A stretch of DNA of 64,000 nucleotides. It comes from Planctomycetota bacterium (GTDB lineage: Bacteria; Planctomycetota; UBA1135; GCA-002686595). The stretch's first letter is position 1; every line of letters begins with the position of its first letter. The translations under genes and the position numbers were made by a program. Under the pieces are notes generated by a model that made no database searches, was not told the DNA's origin, and was given only the letters and a program-made list of their open reading frames with translations. The stretch lies in assembly GCA_026692665.1 (NCBI GenBank), contig JAPLOF010000017.1:1-64000 (forward strand), given 5' to 3'. Positions 55,566 through 64,000 of the stretch are shown piece by piece.

Positions 55566-56140
55566 GGGGCGGGTTGGGCGGTTCCTTGGCAAAGGGCGCG
55601 AGTATAGCGGGGCGGATCTGCTCCTGAGCGCCCGGATAGGACGGGGGCTCGGACGCGCCATCGGACCCCTGAATTCCCGCCGCGGAACCTTCAGTCGAGC
55701 AGCCCGTTCGACCACCGATGGCCCCGGATCGAGAACTCATGAACGCCGTCGCCGCGCCCCTCTCGTCCCAGTCTCCACTCCCTGCACTTCGGGCTCGTCG
55801 GGCGATCCCAGCGGGGTTCGTTGCCGCGGCTTCGATTCCGTTCGTGGCCAGACCCTCGTTGTGCGGGTCGCGGCGCTCCGACCAAGTCTGGTACCGCAAC
55901 GCCGCCGCGTTCTGCACGGCGAGCACGTTCAACCTGACGAACGGGCTCAGCGCGGTATGGGTCCCCTGATCAGGGTCCGACGCACAGAGTCCAGGCCCGC
56001 GATCCACGTCCTGGGGCGTCCGCGGGCCGGTTGGCCGCGAACGGACCCGGGGATCGCGTAGGATCCTGGCGCCGCGAGAGCCGCACCGTCCGGTGCCGGC
56101 CTCGGCCCGACAACCACATCCTCATCGAGGAGATTCCCAC
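55566..56140. other. intergenic region with decayed gene fragment and candidate promoter
   Basis: This 575-base region separates divergent genes. On the minus strand TATACT (55606-55601) is a good -10 candidate for the transketolase-like gene, 35 bases from its ATG; no clear -35 was seen. At 55880-55969 there is a remnant of the secreted C-terminal domain. Near the right end GAGGAG (56127-56132) is the ribosome-binding site for the lipoprotein at 56141. I see nothing else supportable. Confidence 0.45.
55880..55969 (+). pseudogene. fragment of the secreted Cys-rich C-terminal domain
   Basis: Thirty codons encode W-Y-R-N-A-A-A-F-C-T-A-S-T-F-N-L-T-N-G and end A-V-W-V-P followed by a stop. They match the ending W-Y-R-N-A-A-T-Y-C-T-A-D-T-F-N-L-T-N-G of the protein at 15620-16717. 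The codons upstream share nothing with that family. It looks like the 3' stub of a second family member after deletion. Confidence 0.65.
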
Positions 56141-56584
56141 ATGAAGCTCAACTCTCTGCACCTCGCGATCGCCGCGGCGCTCGTCCTTCCTCTCGCCACG
56201 GGCTGCTCGAAGGAGTCCACGAAGGCGGCCGGAGGCGGCTCCGCCATGGACGTGAAGGACATGGGCGCGAAGGCGACCGAGGCGGCCAAGCAGTTCACCG
56301 GTCAGTTCGAAGAGCTGAAGAAGATGGCTGACGGCAAGCTCAAGGGCGTCGACATGACGCTCGCCGACCTCAAGACGAAGGCCGGAGCCAAGACCGGCGA
56401 CGCCAAGAGCCAGATCGAGACGCTGATGACGCAGCTCACGGCCAAGAAGGACGAGATCACGAAGATGTTCTCGGGCTTCGACATGAAGAGCCTCGACATG
56501 AAGTCCTTCGAGGCGCTGAAGGCCAAGGTCGAGCCGATGGTGGCCGAGCTCACGAAGCTGCTCGAGAAGGCCAAGAGCATGTGA
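56141..56584 (+). CDS. small helical lipoprotein
   Basis: GAGGAG eight bases before the ATG and a lipoprotein signal (A-T-G-C, Cys22) define this 147-residue protein. The mature part is Lys/Met-rich and amphipathic-helical (K-Q-F-T-G-Q-F-E-E-L-K-K-M, A-K-K-D-E-I-T-K-M-F), like apolipophorin or a coiled-coil periplasmic protein. No family was recognised. Confidence 0.7.
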   Translation: MKLNSLHLAIAAALVLPLATGCSKESTKAAGGGSAMDVKDMGAKATEAAKQFTGQFEELKKMADGKLKGVDMTLADLKTKAGAKTGDAKSQIETLMTQLTAKKDEITKMFSGFDMKSLDMKSFEALKAKVEPMVAELTKLLEKAKSM

Positions 56585-56626
56585 TGCCTCGAGCGGGCCG
56601 GCAGGTCCGCTCCCCGTGTGCATCGT

Positions 56627-56656
56627 CGGGCATCCAGCCGCGCGGCTGGGTGCCCG
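56627..56656. terminator. terminator hairpin between convergent genes
   Basis: CGGGCATCCAGCC (56627-56639) pairs with GGCTGGGTGCCCG (56644-56656) around GCGC, 13 pairs with one G-U. It lies 43 bases past the lipoprotein stop and before the stop at 56719 of the minus-strand gene. Confidence 0.65.
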
Positions 56657-56718
56657 ATGGCATTTCGAGGCGGGCCAGCGCGCGTGACGGCTACGGCATC
56701 TGGTCCGTCCGAGCCCGC

Positions 56719-57867
56719 TCACTCGGCCCAGAAGCGCTGCAGGGCGTCGAGCGCGGCGTCCGAGTCGCGATTTCCGCGCCAGCGGAACGAGGACAGCAGG
56801 GATTCGACCGCGGCTTCTTCGACCGGGTTCGCGAGCTCGGCGCGGCGCAACGCGGGCCAGACCGTACGCCACATGCGACCGGCCAATCGTCCCGGCGGTT
56901 CGCGCTCGCCCGCCGCGGCGAGGGCGTTGATCGAGAGCGCCACCTGGACCTCCGGATCCTCTTCGCGGCCCAGGCGGTCGAGCAGGCGACGCAGGACGTC
57001 CTCCGAGCGCAGCTTCCACAGGCCCTTCGCCGTCGCCATCCGCACGCCGCGGTCCACGTCGTCGAGCCGCGCGAGCCAGGCGGTCTCGGTCTCGGCCGAG
57101 AGGGTGCGCTGCAGCCGTTCGCGCGCCTCGGCCACGCTCATGGAGCGCGCCTGCGCGATCCAGCCGGGCCAGTCGACACGACCCTCGGTGCGGTACATGT
57201 CGAAGACGATCGCCCAGCCGACGAAGTGCACGAGCACGTTCTCGCGCAGGTCCGTGCCGTGATCCGCGCGGACCGCGAGGAGCCGCGCCAGCTCCGTGAC
57301 GTCCGGCGTGCGCTCGCGCAGTTCACGCAATGGCCAGCACGCCAGGCCGTCCACGACCCAGCGCTCGCCGTCGAGGAATCCGTCGCCCAGCACGCACGCC
57401 AGGCCTTCCTCGAACCAAAGCGGCAGGTCCCGGTCGATCTCCGCGATGCGCGCGTGCACCAGCTCGTGCACCGCGGTGCCCGGATCGGCGCTGCTCGCGT
57501 AGATGCCCGCGGCGGGACCGAACGGACCTTCGCCGCGCGTGTGGTAGGCGCGCACGCGGGCGCGGCCGATGCCCGGCACTTCCTGGACGGCGGCGACTCC
57601 AGCGGCTCCGTCCTCGTCCTCGAATGCGTGGATGCGCACGGGCGATCGGAACTTGCCGAGCACGGTCTCCACCGCGTCGAACGCGGGATCGTAGGCGCGC
57701 TGGAACGCTCCGACGTCGACGCCCTCCGGCACCTCGGAGTAGAGCGACCAGCCGGGGTAGGCCTCGACGCGATGCCAGGTGGAGCACCCGGTCAGGCCGA
57801 CGAGGAGAGCCGCGGAGAGCGCCGCCCCTAGCCGATGGCATCGACTCGCATGGAGGGACCTGTCCAT
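56719..57867 (-). CDS. zinc metalloprotease-like lipoprotein
   Basis: This 382-residue protein has a lipobox L-T-G-C (Cys28) and a gluzincin-type motif H134-E-L-V-H138 with the likely third ligand in W-F-E-E-G-L-A (E153/E154). The C-terminal part (about 245-382) is helical and repeat-like, with HEAT-like segments such as T-A-K-G-L-W-K-L-R-S-E-D. It is probably an outer-surface or periplasmic peptidase. I chose the ATG at 57867 because the charged start M-D-R-S-L leads into the signal. Confidence 0.8.
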   Translation of the reverse strand: MDRSLHASRCHRLGAALSAALLVGLTGCSTWHRVEAYPGWSLYSEVPEGVDVGAFQRAYDPAFDAVETVLGKFRSPVRIHAFEDEDGAAGVAAVQEVPGIGRARVRAYHTRGEGPFGPAAGIYASSADPGTAVHELVHARIAEIDRDLPLWFEEGLACVLGDGFLDGERWVVDGLACWPLRELRERTPDVTELARLLAVRADHGTDLRENVLVHFVGWAIVFDMYRTEGRVDWPGWIAQARSMSVAEARERLQRTLSAETETAWLARLDDVDRGVRMATAKGLWKLRSEDVLRRLLDRLGREEDPEVQVALSINALAAAGEREPPGRLAGRMWRTVWPALRRAELANPVEEAAVESLLSSFRWRGNRDSDAALDALQRFWAE

Positions 57868-57996
57868 CGTGCGTTCGAGCATACCCTCGGCCTGGCGACG
57901 CGGAGCTCGGACTCCGTCTGTGTTGAGTTCAGCGCGATGGACAGACCTCGAAGTCTGGTTGGCGAACGCTCACGACGCGGGCGACCGTGCGATTCG

Positions 57997-59046
57997 CTAC
58001 CACTGCAGCAACAGGAGCTCCGAGCAGAACCCCGGCCCCATCGCCAGCATCACGCCGCGCGTGCCCGGCTTCGGGCGGCGCTTCTGCAGCGTGCGCTCGA
58101 GGATCAGCAGGACCGACGCGCTCGACAGGTTGCCCGCGTTGCGCAGGCTCTCCCAGGACAGGGCCAGGTCCTCGTCCGTGATCCCCAGGGAGTCGCGCGC
58201 GGCGGCGAGCACCTTCGGGCCGCCGGGGTGGCACACCCACGACGCGATGTCCGTGCTCTTCAAGCCGTGATCGGCGAGGAACTTGTGCACGTCCGGCCCC
58301 AGGCGCTCGCGCGCGACCGTCGGCACGGAGGGGGAGAGGATGAGGGTGAAGCCGCGCTCGGTGATGCGCCAGCCCATCACGTCCTCGGTGTCCGGGTAGA
58401 AGACCGAGCGCGTGTCGACGATGCGCGGGCCGTCGGCCCCGCGCTGGTCGCCGACGATGACCGCACAGGTGGCGCCGTCGCCGAAGAGGCCCGTCGAGAT
58501 GATGTGGGCGAGCGAATGGTCGTCGCGTTGCCAGGTCAGCGAGCACAGCTCGACCGTCAGCACGAGCGCGACGCCGTCGCGCTTGCCGCGCACGAAGTCG
58601 GCGGCGCGGGACACGGCCGCGGCGCCCGCGACGCAGCCCAGGCCGAACATGGGCACGCGCTTGATGTCGGAGCGGAACGGGATCTTGTTCGCGAGCCGCG
58701 CGTCGAGCGAAGGGGCCGCGAGTCCCGTGACGGTCGAGAAGAAGATCGCGTCGACGTCCTGCGGTCGCAGGCCGGCGCGATCGAGGGCCAGCTTCACGGC
58801 CTTCTCGCCGAGCTCGAGCGCGCAGCGGATCCACTCGTCGTTGAACTGGCCGAAGGTCGAGAGCTCCTCGTAGCGCTCGAGGGGCAGCACGAAGTGGCGA
58901 CCCTCGACGCCGCAGTTGGCGAACAGGGCGGGGAGCCGGCGAACGACCTCCGGGCGGGCGGCCCAGATGCGCTCGAGGCGTTTCTGCACCGTCAATTGGT
59001 CGAAGTAGTGCTCGGGCAGCGCGCTGGCGACGGATGCGATTCTCAT
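57997..59046 (-). CDS. type III polyketide synthase (chalcone/stilbene synthase-like)
   Basis: This 349-residue protein contains the complete catalytic triad: C138 in F-G-L-G-C-V-A-G-A-A, H273 in C-H-P-G-G-P-K-V, and N306 in A-G-N-L-S-S-A-S. Length is normal for bacterial type III PKS. Such enzymes extend acyl-CoA starters with malonyl-CoA to give alkylresorcinols, alkylpyrones or phloroglucinols. An exporter and an FAD reductase lie nearby, but the PKS is on the opposite strand. Confidence 0.93.
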   Translation of the reverse strand: MRIASVASALPEHYFDQLTVQKRLERIWAARPEVVRRLPALFANCGVEGRHFVLPLERYEELSTFGQFNDEWIRCALELGEKAVKLALDRAGLRPQDVDAIFFSTVTGLAAPSLDARLANKIPFRSDIKRVPMFGLGCVAGAAAVSRAADFVRGKRDGVALVLTVELCSLTWQRDDHSLAHIISTGLFGDGATCAVIVGDQRGADGPRIVDTRSVFYPDTEDVMGWRITERGFTLILSPSVPTVARERLGPDVHKFLADHGLKSTDIASWVCHPGGPKVLAAARDSLGITDEDLALSWESLRNAGNLSSASVLLILERTLQKRRPKPGTRGVMLAMGPGFCSELLLLQW

Positions 59047-59280
59047 GAAGTCAGTTCAGGCCGGTTGCGGGAAACGCTGCGACGGTGTCGTGCGCGCGGT
59101 TCGCCCTGGTACGCGGGACGCCGACGACTCTCGAGCAGGGACCGATGATGCGGTATCCGGTCCAGATTCGTGTGAAGCCAGGGCTTTCGAGGGCCAGGAC
59201 GGGTGGGCTCGAGAGCATGCTTGGACCTGCTCGATCCGCGCGCTCGCGCAGCCGACGCTCTGGTGATTGGGCGGCGCCAC

Positions 59281-59706
59281 CTACTGCACCGCGGCACGCC
59301 GCAGGATCGCGACGCCGCCCTCGTTCTCGAGCTTCAGGTGGTCGGCCGCGCTCGACGCGCGGGCCGTCTGCCCCTCACCGAGGTCCAGGATTCCGTTGTC
59401 GAGAGTCCAGCGTCCCGACAGCGTCTGGAACTGCGGGTTGTCCGCGCCCAGGACGAGCGCGGCGCCGGAGTACGAGCCGTCCGCGCCGAACACGTACTCG
59501 ATCTTCCACAGCGAGGCCGCGACCTCGCCTTCGATCGAGACCGATTCGTAGAGGCCGCGCAGATCCTCCGGCCTGGCCGGGCTCCACACGAGCTTCGTGT
59601 CCGGCACGGCCACCGCGCGGCCGGTGCTGTCCACGACGCTCGACGTGATGCAGCCGGTCGAGCAGAGGAGCGCGCCGCAGGCGATCCAGGTGGTGCGCAG
59701 GCTCAT
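59281..59706 (-). CDS. small lipoprotein after the YceI gene
   Basis: The 141-residue product starts at an ATGA overlap with the YceI gene stop. It has a lipobox around C-S-T-G-C (Cys18), and the mature part (Y-V-F-G-A-D-G-S-Y-S-G-A, L-S-G-R-W-T-L-D-N-G) is beta-rich, like lipocalin-type small lipoproteins. No family was identified. Confidence 0.65.
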   Translation of the reverse strand: MSLRTTWIACGALLCSTGCITSSVVDSTGRAVAVPDTKLVWSPARPEDLRGLYESVSIEGEVAASLWKIEYVFGADGSYSGAALVLGADNPQFQTLSGRWTLDNGILDLGEGQTARASSAADHLKLENEGGVAILRRAAVQ

Positions 59707-60863
59707 CGCTTCGCGTCCGCGGCCGGGCCCAGCGTGCGTGCGCGCAGGGCGATCCACAGGACGGCTTCGTCCTCGACCGAGATCAGGCCGAGCTTGCTGG
59801 GCGGCTTCACGCCGAAATCGCTCATCTTGATCTTCGTCTGGCCGTCGATGGCCAGCCGCTTCGAGGCGTCGACCGTGATCGTCACCGGCATCGACACGTC
59901 GCGCGCGACGCCGTGGATCGAGAGCTTGCCCTTCGCGACACCGACGACCTTCTGCGCGGCCGCGTCGACGCTGGTCGGCTCGAACGCGCTCCAATCGAAC
60001 CTCACCTCGGGGAACTTCGCCGGCTCGAGGATCTCGCGCATGCTCTCGTCGCGCGCCTCGAGTCCCGTGTCGAGCGAAGCCGACTGCGCGCTCACGCTGC
60101 CGCTGCAGTTCTCGCCGGGTTTGGCCAGGTTGGCCGTGATCTCGCCCTCGACCCGGGTCGTGACGCCGCTGAAGTCGTGCAGCGTGCTCTTGGCGTCGAA
60201 GCCGACGCGCGACAGGTTCGAGACGATCGCGAAGCGCTGGCGCTGATCGAAGACGAAGCCCTGGGAAGGCAGTTGGAAGGACAGGAAGCCCTTCTTCGGC
60301 GCGCTCTCCGGTGCCGTCGTCGCCGCGGGCACGGCCGGGACGGGGACCTCGGCCGCGGCGACCTCCACCGACGGTGCGGCGGCGGGGGCGAGCACGATCG
60401 GCGCCACGGACACGGCCTGCCGCGAGTCTTCGGCGACCGCCTTCGCCAGGTCCTGCAGCCCCTGTCCGAGCGTCGCGAGCGCCTGGTTGACCTGGGCGCG
60501 GGAACCGGCCGCCTCGGCCGCGTTCTGGTCGAGCCGGTTTCGCACGATCGCCAGCTCGGAGCGCAGCGCCGCGACCTCGGCCGCCAGGCGGGTCTCGCGC
60601 TCGCCGGCGGAGCCCTCCAGAGCGTCGTGGAGCGACTGCATGCCGCTCCGGAAACCCTCGCCGAGTCCGCGCACGTCGTCGCGCACCACCGCGACGTCGG
60701 CCGCGAGCAGCTCGACCGGATCCGGTCCGCGACGGCTGGCCGAAGCCTCGTCCGCGACGGTGATGTCCATCCGATCCCGGACGACGATCAAAGCCGCGAT
60801 CGAGCCGGCCACCAACACGAACAAGGCGACGACGCCGAAACGCTGCAGGAACTTCTGGGTCAT
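59703..60863 (-). CDS. membrane-anchored coiled-coil protein with YceI domain
   Basis: This 386-residue protein starts at ATG 60863 with a membrane anchor (residues about 9-27). A long helical, coiled-coil stretch follows (about 50-130; R-L-A-A-E-V-A-A-L-R-S-E-L), then an Ala/Pro/Val-rich linker and a C-terminal YceI domain (about 200-380). The YceI part includes V-S-N-L-S-R-V-G-F-D-A-K-S-T-L-H and I-H-G-V-A-R-D-V-S-M-P-V-T. YceI-fold proteins bind isoprenoid or other lipids in a barrel. Its location beside a PKS/exporter locus makes lipid transport a possible role. Confidence 0.85.
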   Translation of the reverse strand: MTQKFLQRFGVVALFVLVAGSIAALIVVRDRMDITVADEASASRRGPDPVELLAADVAVVRDDVRGLGEGFRSGMQSLHDALEGSAGERETRLAAEVAALRSELAIVRNRLDQNAAEAAGSRAQVNQALATLGQGLQDLAKAVAEDSRQAVSVAPIVLAPAAAPSVEVAAAEVPVPAVPAATTAPESAPKKGFLSFQLPSQGFVFDQRQRFAIVSNLSRVGFDAKSTLHDFSGVTTRVEGEITANLAKPGENCSGSVSAQSASLDTGLEARDESMREILEPAKFPEVRFDWSAFEPTSVDAAAQKVVGVAKGKLSIHGVARDVSMPVTITVDASKRLAIDGQTKIKMSDFGVKPPSKLGLISVEDEAVLWIALRARTLGPAADAKR

Positions 60864-61079
60864 TCGCCGTCCTCGTGTGCAATCTGCGCGCCAACCCCGG
60901 GCGGTTCGTAGTCCAATGCCGCCAGGAAGCCCGCGACAGGGGTTCTTGCAAGAGTTGCTCCGGGGTTGCAAGGACGACAATCCGCGCGCCAGGCGAGGCC
61001 GCGCCAGCTGAGGAACCCGCCCGGCATCGACGACCCGCGGTCCGGGTCGGGGCGGCATGGCGCGTGCAGGAGCGTGCGC

Positions 61080-63098
61080 GTGCCCTCGCCGCAGCCGTCA
61101 CGAGCACGCTCCGCGCTGCTGGTCCTGGCCCTCCTGGTGCCGACGTTCTGGCTCGCCTGGTTGCAGGCGGGCGCGACCGTCGACGTCGAGAACCACGCCC
61201 TGAAGTCGGTCGGCACGCGCGAGGCCGCGACCGAGGCGCGGCGCGTCGCGAGCTTCGGCCGTGAAGACGTCGTCGTCGTGGCGTTCCAGGCTCTCTCGAT
61301 CGGCACGGGGATCGTCACCGAGGTCGAGGCGGAGGCGCTGAGCCGGCTGGTCGAGAAAGCGCGCGCGTTGCCCGGCATCGGCGAGTTCCGGGAATGGCCG
61401 GAACACTCGGCCGGTGCTCGCGTGTACACGGTCCGGCTGGACGCGCCGGAGGGCAACTACGCCCCGATGGTCGAACGGCTCGAGGGCCTCCTCCGCCGGG
61501 AGACGCCGCCCTCGATGCGCATGGCGATCAGCGGCCAGCCCGTGGCGGAGGTCGTGATCGCGCACGAGGTGCAGCGCGAGCGGAAGCGCGTCGCGCCGCT
61601 CATCGCCCTCGGCCTGACGGCGCTGCTGTTCCTGTACTACCGGCACGCGGGGCTCGTGCTCGCGATCCTGGCGCCGGCGGGCATCGCGATCGCGTGGACC
61701 GGAGGCGCGTTCGTCCTGCTGGGACGCGAGCTGGACCCGATCTCCGTGATGCTGCAGCCGGTCCTCTTGACCGTGGGCGTCGCGAGCGGCGTGCACTGGA
61801 TCGAGGCTTATCTCGACGAGCTTTCGGAAGGTCGCTCGCCCGGCGATGCCGCGCGGCGTGCGGTCGACGGCCTGCGCATGCCGTCGATGCTGGCCGGGCT
61901 CACCACGGTCGTCGGCTTCCTGTCCCTCGCGTTCAACTCGATCCCAGCGGTCGTCGACTTCGGCGTCTTCGCGGCTCTCGGGGTCGGGCTGTCGTACTGG
62001 ATCGCCAGCTTCCTCACGCCCGCGCTGCTCGTGCTCGTGGCCGCGCGTGTTTCGCCGCGGCTCCTCGCGCGTCGCGGGGCCACGGCCGGAACCCTCGGCC
62101 GCCACATGGCGGACTGGATCGCGCAGCGCGCGCTGGCCGTCCGGATCGCGGCCCTGGCGGTGACCATCGGAGCGGCCGTCGCCTGGACCCACATCGAGGT
62201 CGACAACGATCCGCAGCGGGTGTTGCCCGAGAGCCACCTGTTCCGCCGCGACACGGCGACGATCGCGAGCGAGATCGGCGGCTCGGACGTCTTCGACGTC
62301 CTGGTGCCGAAGGAGAGTCCGGCGGCGAATCCGGTGCAGATCGCGCTGCTCGCCGGCGCGGTCCTCGAGCTCGAGGGGGTGGCGGGACCCGCGGGACCGG
62401 CGCTGCACGCCGAGAACGGCGACTGGTCGGTGCGGTTCCTGCTCGCGCCCTCCGGCAGCGCCACGCGGGAGCGGTTGTTCGACGCGATCGAGTCGCGCGC
62501 ACGCGCACTCGGCGCCGGCGACGTCCTCGTGGCCGGCAGCTCCGTCCAGATCGCGCGGGACAGCGGGCGGCTCGTGCGCAGTTCCCTGACTGGACTCGGC
62601 GCGAGCATGGCCGTGCTCTTCGTCCTGTTCTGGGTGGGCTTCCGCTCCCTGCGCTACGCCTGGCTCGCCATGGTGCCCAACGTCATGCCCTGCGTGATCG
62701 TGTACGGCGGGCTGGCGCTGATCGGGCGCCCGCTTTCCCTCGCGACCGCGATGATCAGCTCGGTGATGCTGGGCCTGATCGTCGACGACACGATCCACCT
62801 GCTGCACCGCTATCGCGAGCAACGCGCGAGCGGATCGGGGTCCCTGGCTTCGATCGAGCACGTGTTCCAGCACTCGGGGCGCGCCGTCGCCATCACATCG
62901 GTCGCGCTCGGCGTCGGGTTCTCGCTCACCATGTTCGGCCGGCTCTCGACGACCTTCGAGTTCGGTGGGCTGGCCGCGGTCACGATCGCGGTCGCGGCGT
63001 TGTGCGACCTGCTCCTCCTGCCGGCTCTCCTGGTGAAGCCCGTGGATGCCGGACCGATCGCGAACCCGGCTTCCTTGGAGGCCACCCGTGCCGGCTGA
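61080..63098 (+). CDS. RND/MMPL superfamily exporter
   Basis: This 672-residue membrane protein has two repeated halves. Each half has one helix, a periplasmic domain and about five helices, including G-L-T-T-V-V-G-F-L-S-L-A-F-N and M-L-G-L-I-V-D-D-T-I-H-L-L-H, an MMPL-type intramembrane motif. It is too short for AcrB and fits the MMPL/hopanoid-transporter-like group. I chose GTG 61080 because GGAG lies seven bases upstream; GTG 61074 is possible. The stop overlaps the next gene by 11 bases. Confidence 0.85.
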   Translation: MPSPQPSRARSALLVLALLVPTFWLAWLQAGATVDVENHALKSVGTREAATEARRVASFGREDVVVVAFQALSIGTGIVTEVEAEALSRLVEKARALPGIGEFREWPEHSAGARVYTVRLDAPEGNYAPMVERLEGLLRRETPPSMRMAISGQPVAEVVIAHEVQRERKRVAPLIALGLTALLFLYYRHAGLVLAILAPAGIAIAWTGGAFVLLGRELDPISVMLQPVLLTVGVASGVHWIEAYLDELSEGRSPGDAARRAVDGLRMPSMLAGLTTVVGFLSLAFNSIPAVVDFGVFAALGVGLSYWIASFLTPALLVLVAARVSPRLLARRGATAGTLGRHMADWIAQRALAVRIAALAVTIGAAVAWTHIEVDNDPQRVLPESHLFRRDTATIASEIGGSDVFDVLVPKESPAANPVQIALLAGAVLELEGVAGPAGPALHAENGDWSVRFLLAPSGSATRERLFDAIESRARALGAGDVLVAGSSVQIARDSGRLVRSSLTGLGASMAVLFVLFWVGFRSLRYAWLAMVPNVMPCVIVYGGLALIGRPLSLATAMISSVMLGLIVDDTIHLLHRYREQRASGSGSLASIEHVFQHSGRAVAITSVALGVGFSLTMFGRLSTTFEFGGLAAVTIAVAALCDLLLLPALLVKPVDAGPIANPASLEATRAG

Positions 63099-64000
63099 TC
63101 TACGTTTCGATGCCGTGATCGCGGGGGCCGGCCCCGCGGGATCCACGACGGCCCTGCGCCTCGCCCGCGCGGGCTTCCACGTCGCTCTCGTGGACCACCA
63201 GCACTTCCCGCGCTTCAAGCCCTGCGGCGAGTTCATGAGCCCGGAGTGCTTGACGATGCTGGACGACCTCGGCGTCGGCGGGGACCTGCGGGCACTCGGC
63301 GCGCGCGAAGTGCGCGGCATGGTGTTGCACGGTCACGGACGGCAGGCGCGCGGCCAGTTCGCGGACGTGGGCGCCGTGGCAGCGCCGTTCGAGCACGGCT
63401 GGGCCGTGCGACGCGAGGTCTTCGACGACGTCCTCCTGCGCGCCGCGCTGCGGACCGGCGGTGTCCAGTTGTTCGAGGGCGTGCGGGCCACGGGCCTCCT
63501 GCGCGGCGATCGCGGCCAGGTCACCGGTCTCGCCGCGCGCCGTCCCTGTGGGGAAACGATCGCGTTGCGCGCGCCGCTGACCATCGGGGCGGATGGACTG
63601 CGCTCGCGGATCGCGCGCGAACTCGGCGTGCAGCGGACCGTGCCGTGGCTCGACAAGCTCGCACTGACCACGCGCTATTCCGGGGTGGACTGGGGTGGTT
63701 CGGCCGAGGTGCACTTCTTCGAAGGCGGCTACTTCGCCTGCACGGCCGTCGAAGGTGGAATCGTCAGCTTGAACCTGGTCCTCGACCGCGCGCTGTACGT
63801 GGGCGCCGGCCTGCCGCGCGACGCCGCGCTCGAAGCCTGGCTGTCGCGCGTACCCGCCCTTGGAGAGCGGCTGGCCCGCGGACGCCGGGTGGATCCGGTC
63901 CGAGGGATCGGTCCGCTGGCGGGTCGGACCACGCAGCAGACCTTCGACGGTGCCGCCCTCGTCGGGGATGCGTGCGGATATGTCGACCCGGTGACTGGCG
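63088..64000 (+). CDS. geranylgeranyl reductase-family FAD oxidoreductase (3' truncated)
   Basis: The gene runs off the window end. The start is GTG 63088, with GGAG seven bases upstream and an 11-base overlap with the exporter gene. The visible 304 residues hold A-G-A-G-P-A-G-S-T for FAD, R-F-K-P-C-G-E-F-M-S, and the second FAD segment G-D-A-C-G-Y-V-D-P-V-T-G. This is the group that includes geranylgeranyl reductases and lipid-tailoring monooxygenases. With the exporter it may modify and secrete a product of the PKS at 57997. Confidence 0.85.
   Translation, partial: MPADLRFDAVIAGAGPAGSTTALRLARAGFHVALVDHQHFPRFKPCGEFMSPECLTMLDDLGVGGDLRALGAREVRGMVLHGHGRQARGQFADVGAVAAPFEHGWAVRREVFDDVLLRAALRTGGVQLFEGVRATGLLRGDRGQVTGLAARRPCGETIALRAPLTIGADGLRSRIARELGVQRTVPWLDKLALTTRYSGVDWGGSAEVHFFEGGYFACTAVEGGIVSLNLVLDRALYVGAGLPRDAALEAWLSRVPALGERLARGRRVDPVRGIGPLAGRTTQQTFDGAALVGDACGYVDPVTG

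Overview
The window is GC-rich DNA with tightly packed genes and many overlapping start/stop codons. It most likely comes from a deep-branching Planctomycetota-like bacterium; this is inferred, because no rRNA or taxonomic marker gene is present. The hints are a Ser/Thr kinase fused to TPRs, a PadR plus permease-prefix gene pair, many secreted or lipid-anchored proteins of unknown function, and a secreted protein with a Cys-rich C-terminal domain that recurs as a fragment at 55.9 kb. The energy genes point to metabolism through low-potential ferredoxin and formate.

Layout. 0-5.3 kb: kinase/TPR protein (cut by the window edge), TPR-like lipoprotein, PadR regulator with membrane partner, small exported protein. 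5.5-10.2 kb: a formate dehydrogenase operon. Its catalytic gene is read through an in-frame TGA as selenocysteine, followed by a NuoE-NuoF fusion and an iron-sulfur subunit that carries the N-terminal Fe-S domain missing from the catalytic subunit. 10.3-23 kb: accessory genes (spermidine synthase-like enzyme, nonahaem cytochrome, LamG and other secreted proteins, kinase/ATPase fusion, hemerythrin) and a truncated efflux-adaptor gene.

23.1-36.7 kb, minus strand: one long presumed operon, korA-korB-ferritin-like-ferredoxin-nuoA-nuoBC-nuoD-nuoH-nuoI-nuoJ-nuoK-nuoL-nuoM-nuoN. It has every membrane and connecting subunit of complex I but no nuoE, nuoF or nuoG, and nuoB and nuoC are fused. Divergent from it lie a pyruvate:ferredoxin oxidoreductase (nifJ) and a dihydroorotate dehydrogenase-like gene. 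The simplest reading is that 2-oxoacid:ferredoxin oxidoreductases reduce ferredoxin, and ferredoxin feeds an 11-subunit-type complex I directly.

41.7-50.3 kb: an AhpD/carboxymuconolactone decarboxylase-like selenoprotein (CPYU motif) beside threonine dehydratase, a dprA/phosphoribosyltransferase pair, a renalase-like FAD enzyme, hydrolase, SOUL-type and stress membrane proteins. 50.6-56.6 kb: TPR lipoprotein, a DEDDy exonuclease bracketed by two related long palindromes, and a transketolase-like enzyme. 56.7-64 kb: a metalloprotease lipoprotein, then a type III polyketide synthase near a YceI-domain protein, an RND/MMPL exporter and a geranylgeranyl-reductase-like FAD enzyme, possibly a lipid biosynthesis and export locus.

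The most notable points are the rearranged selenocysteine formate dehydrogenase, the second selenoprotein, the complex I operon without an NADH module that includes a NuoBC fusion, and the palindrome pair. Very long antisense reading frames throughout are by-products of high GC and were left out.
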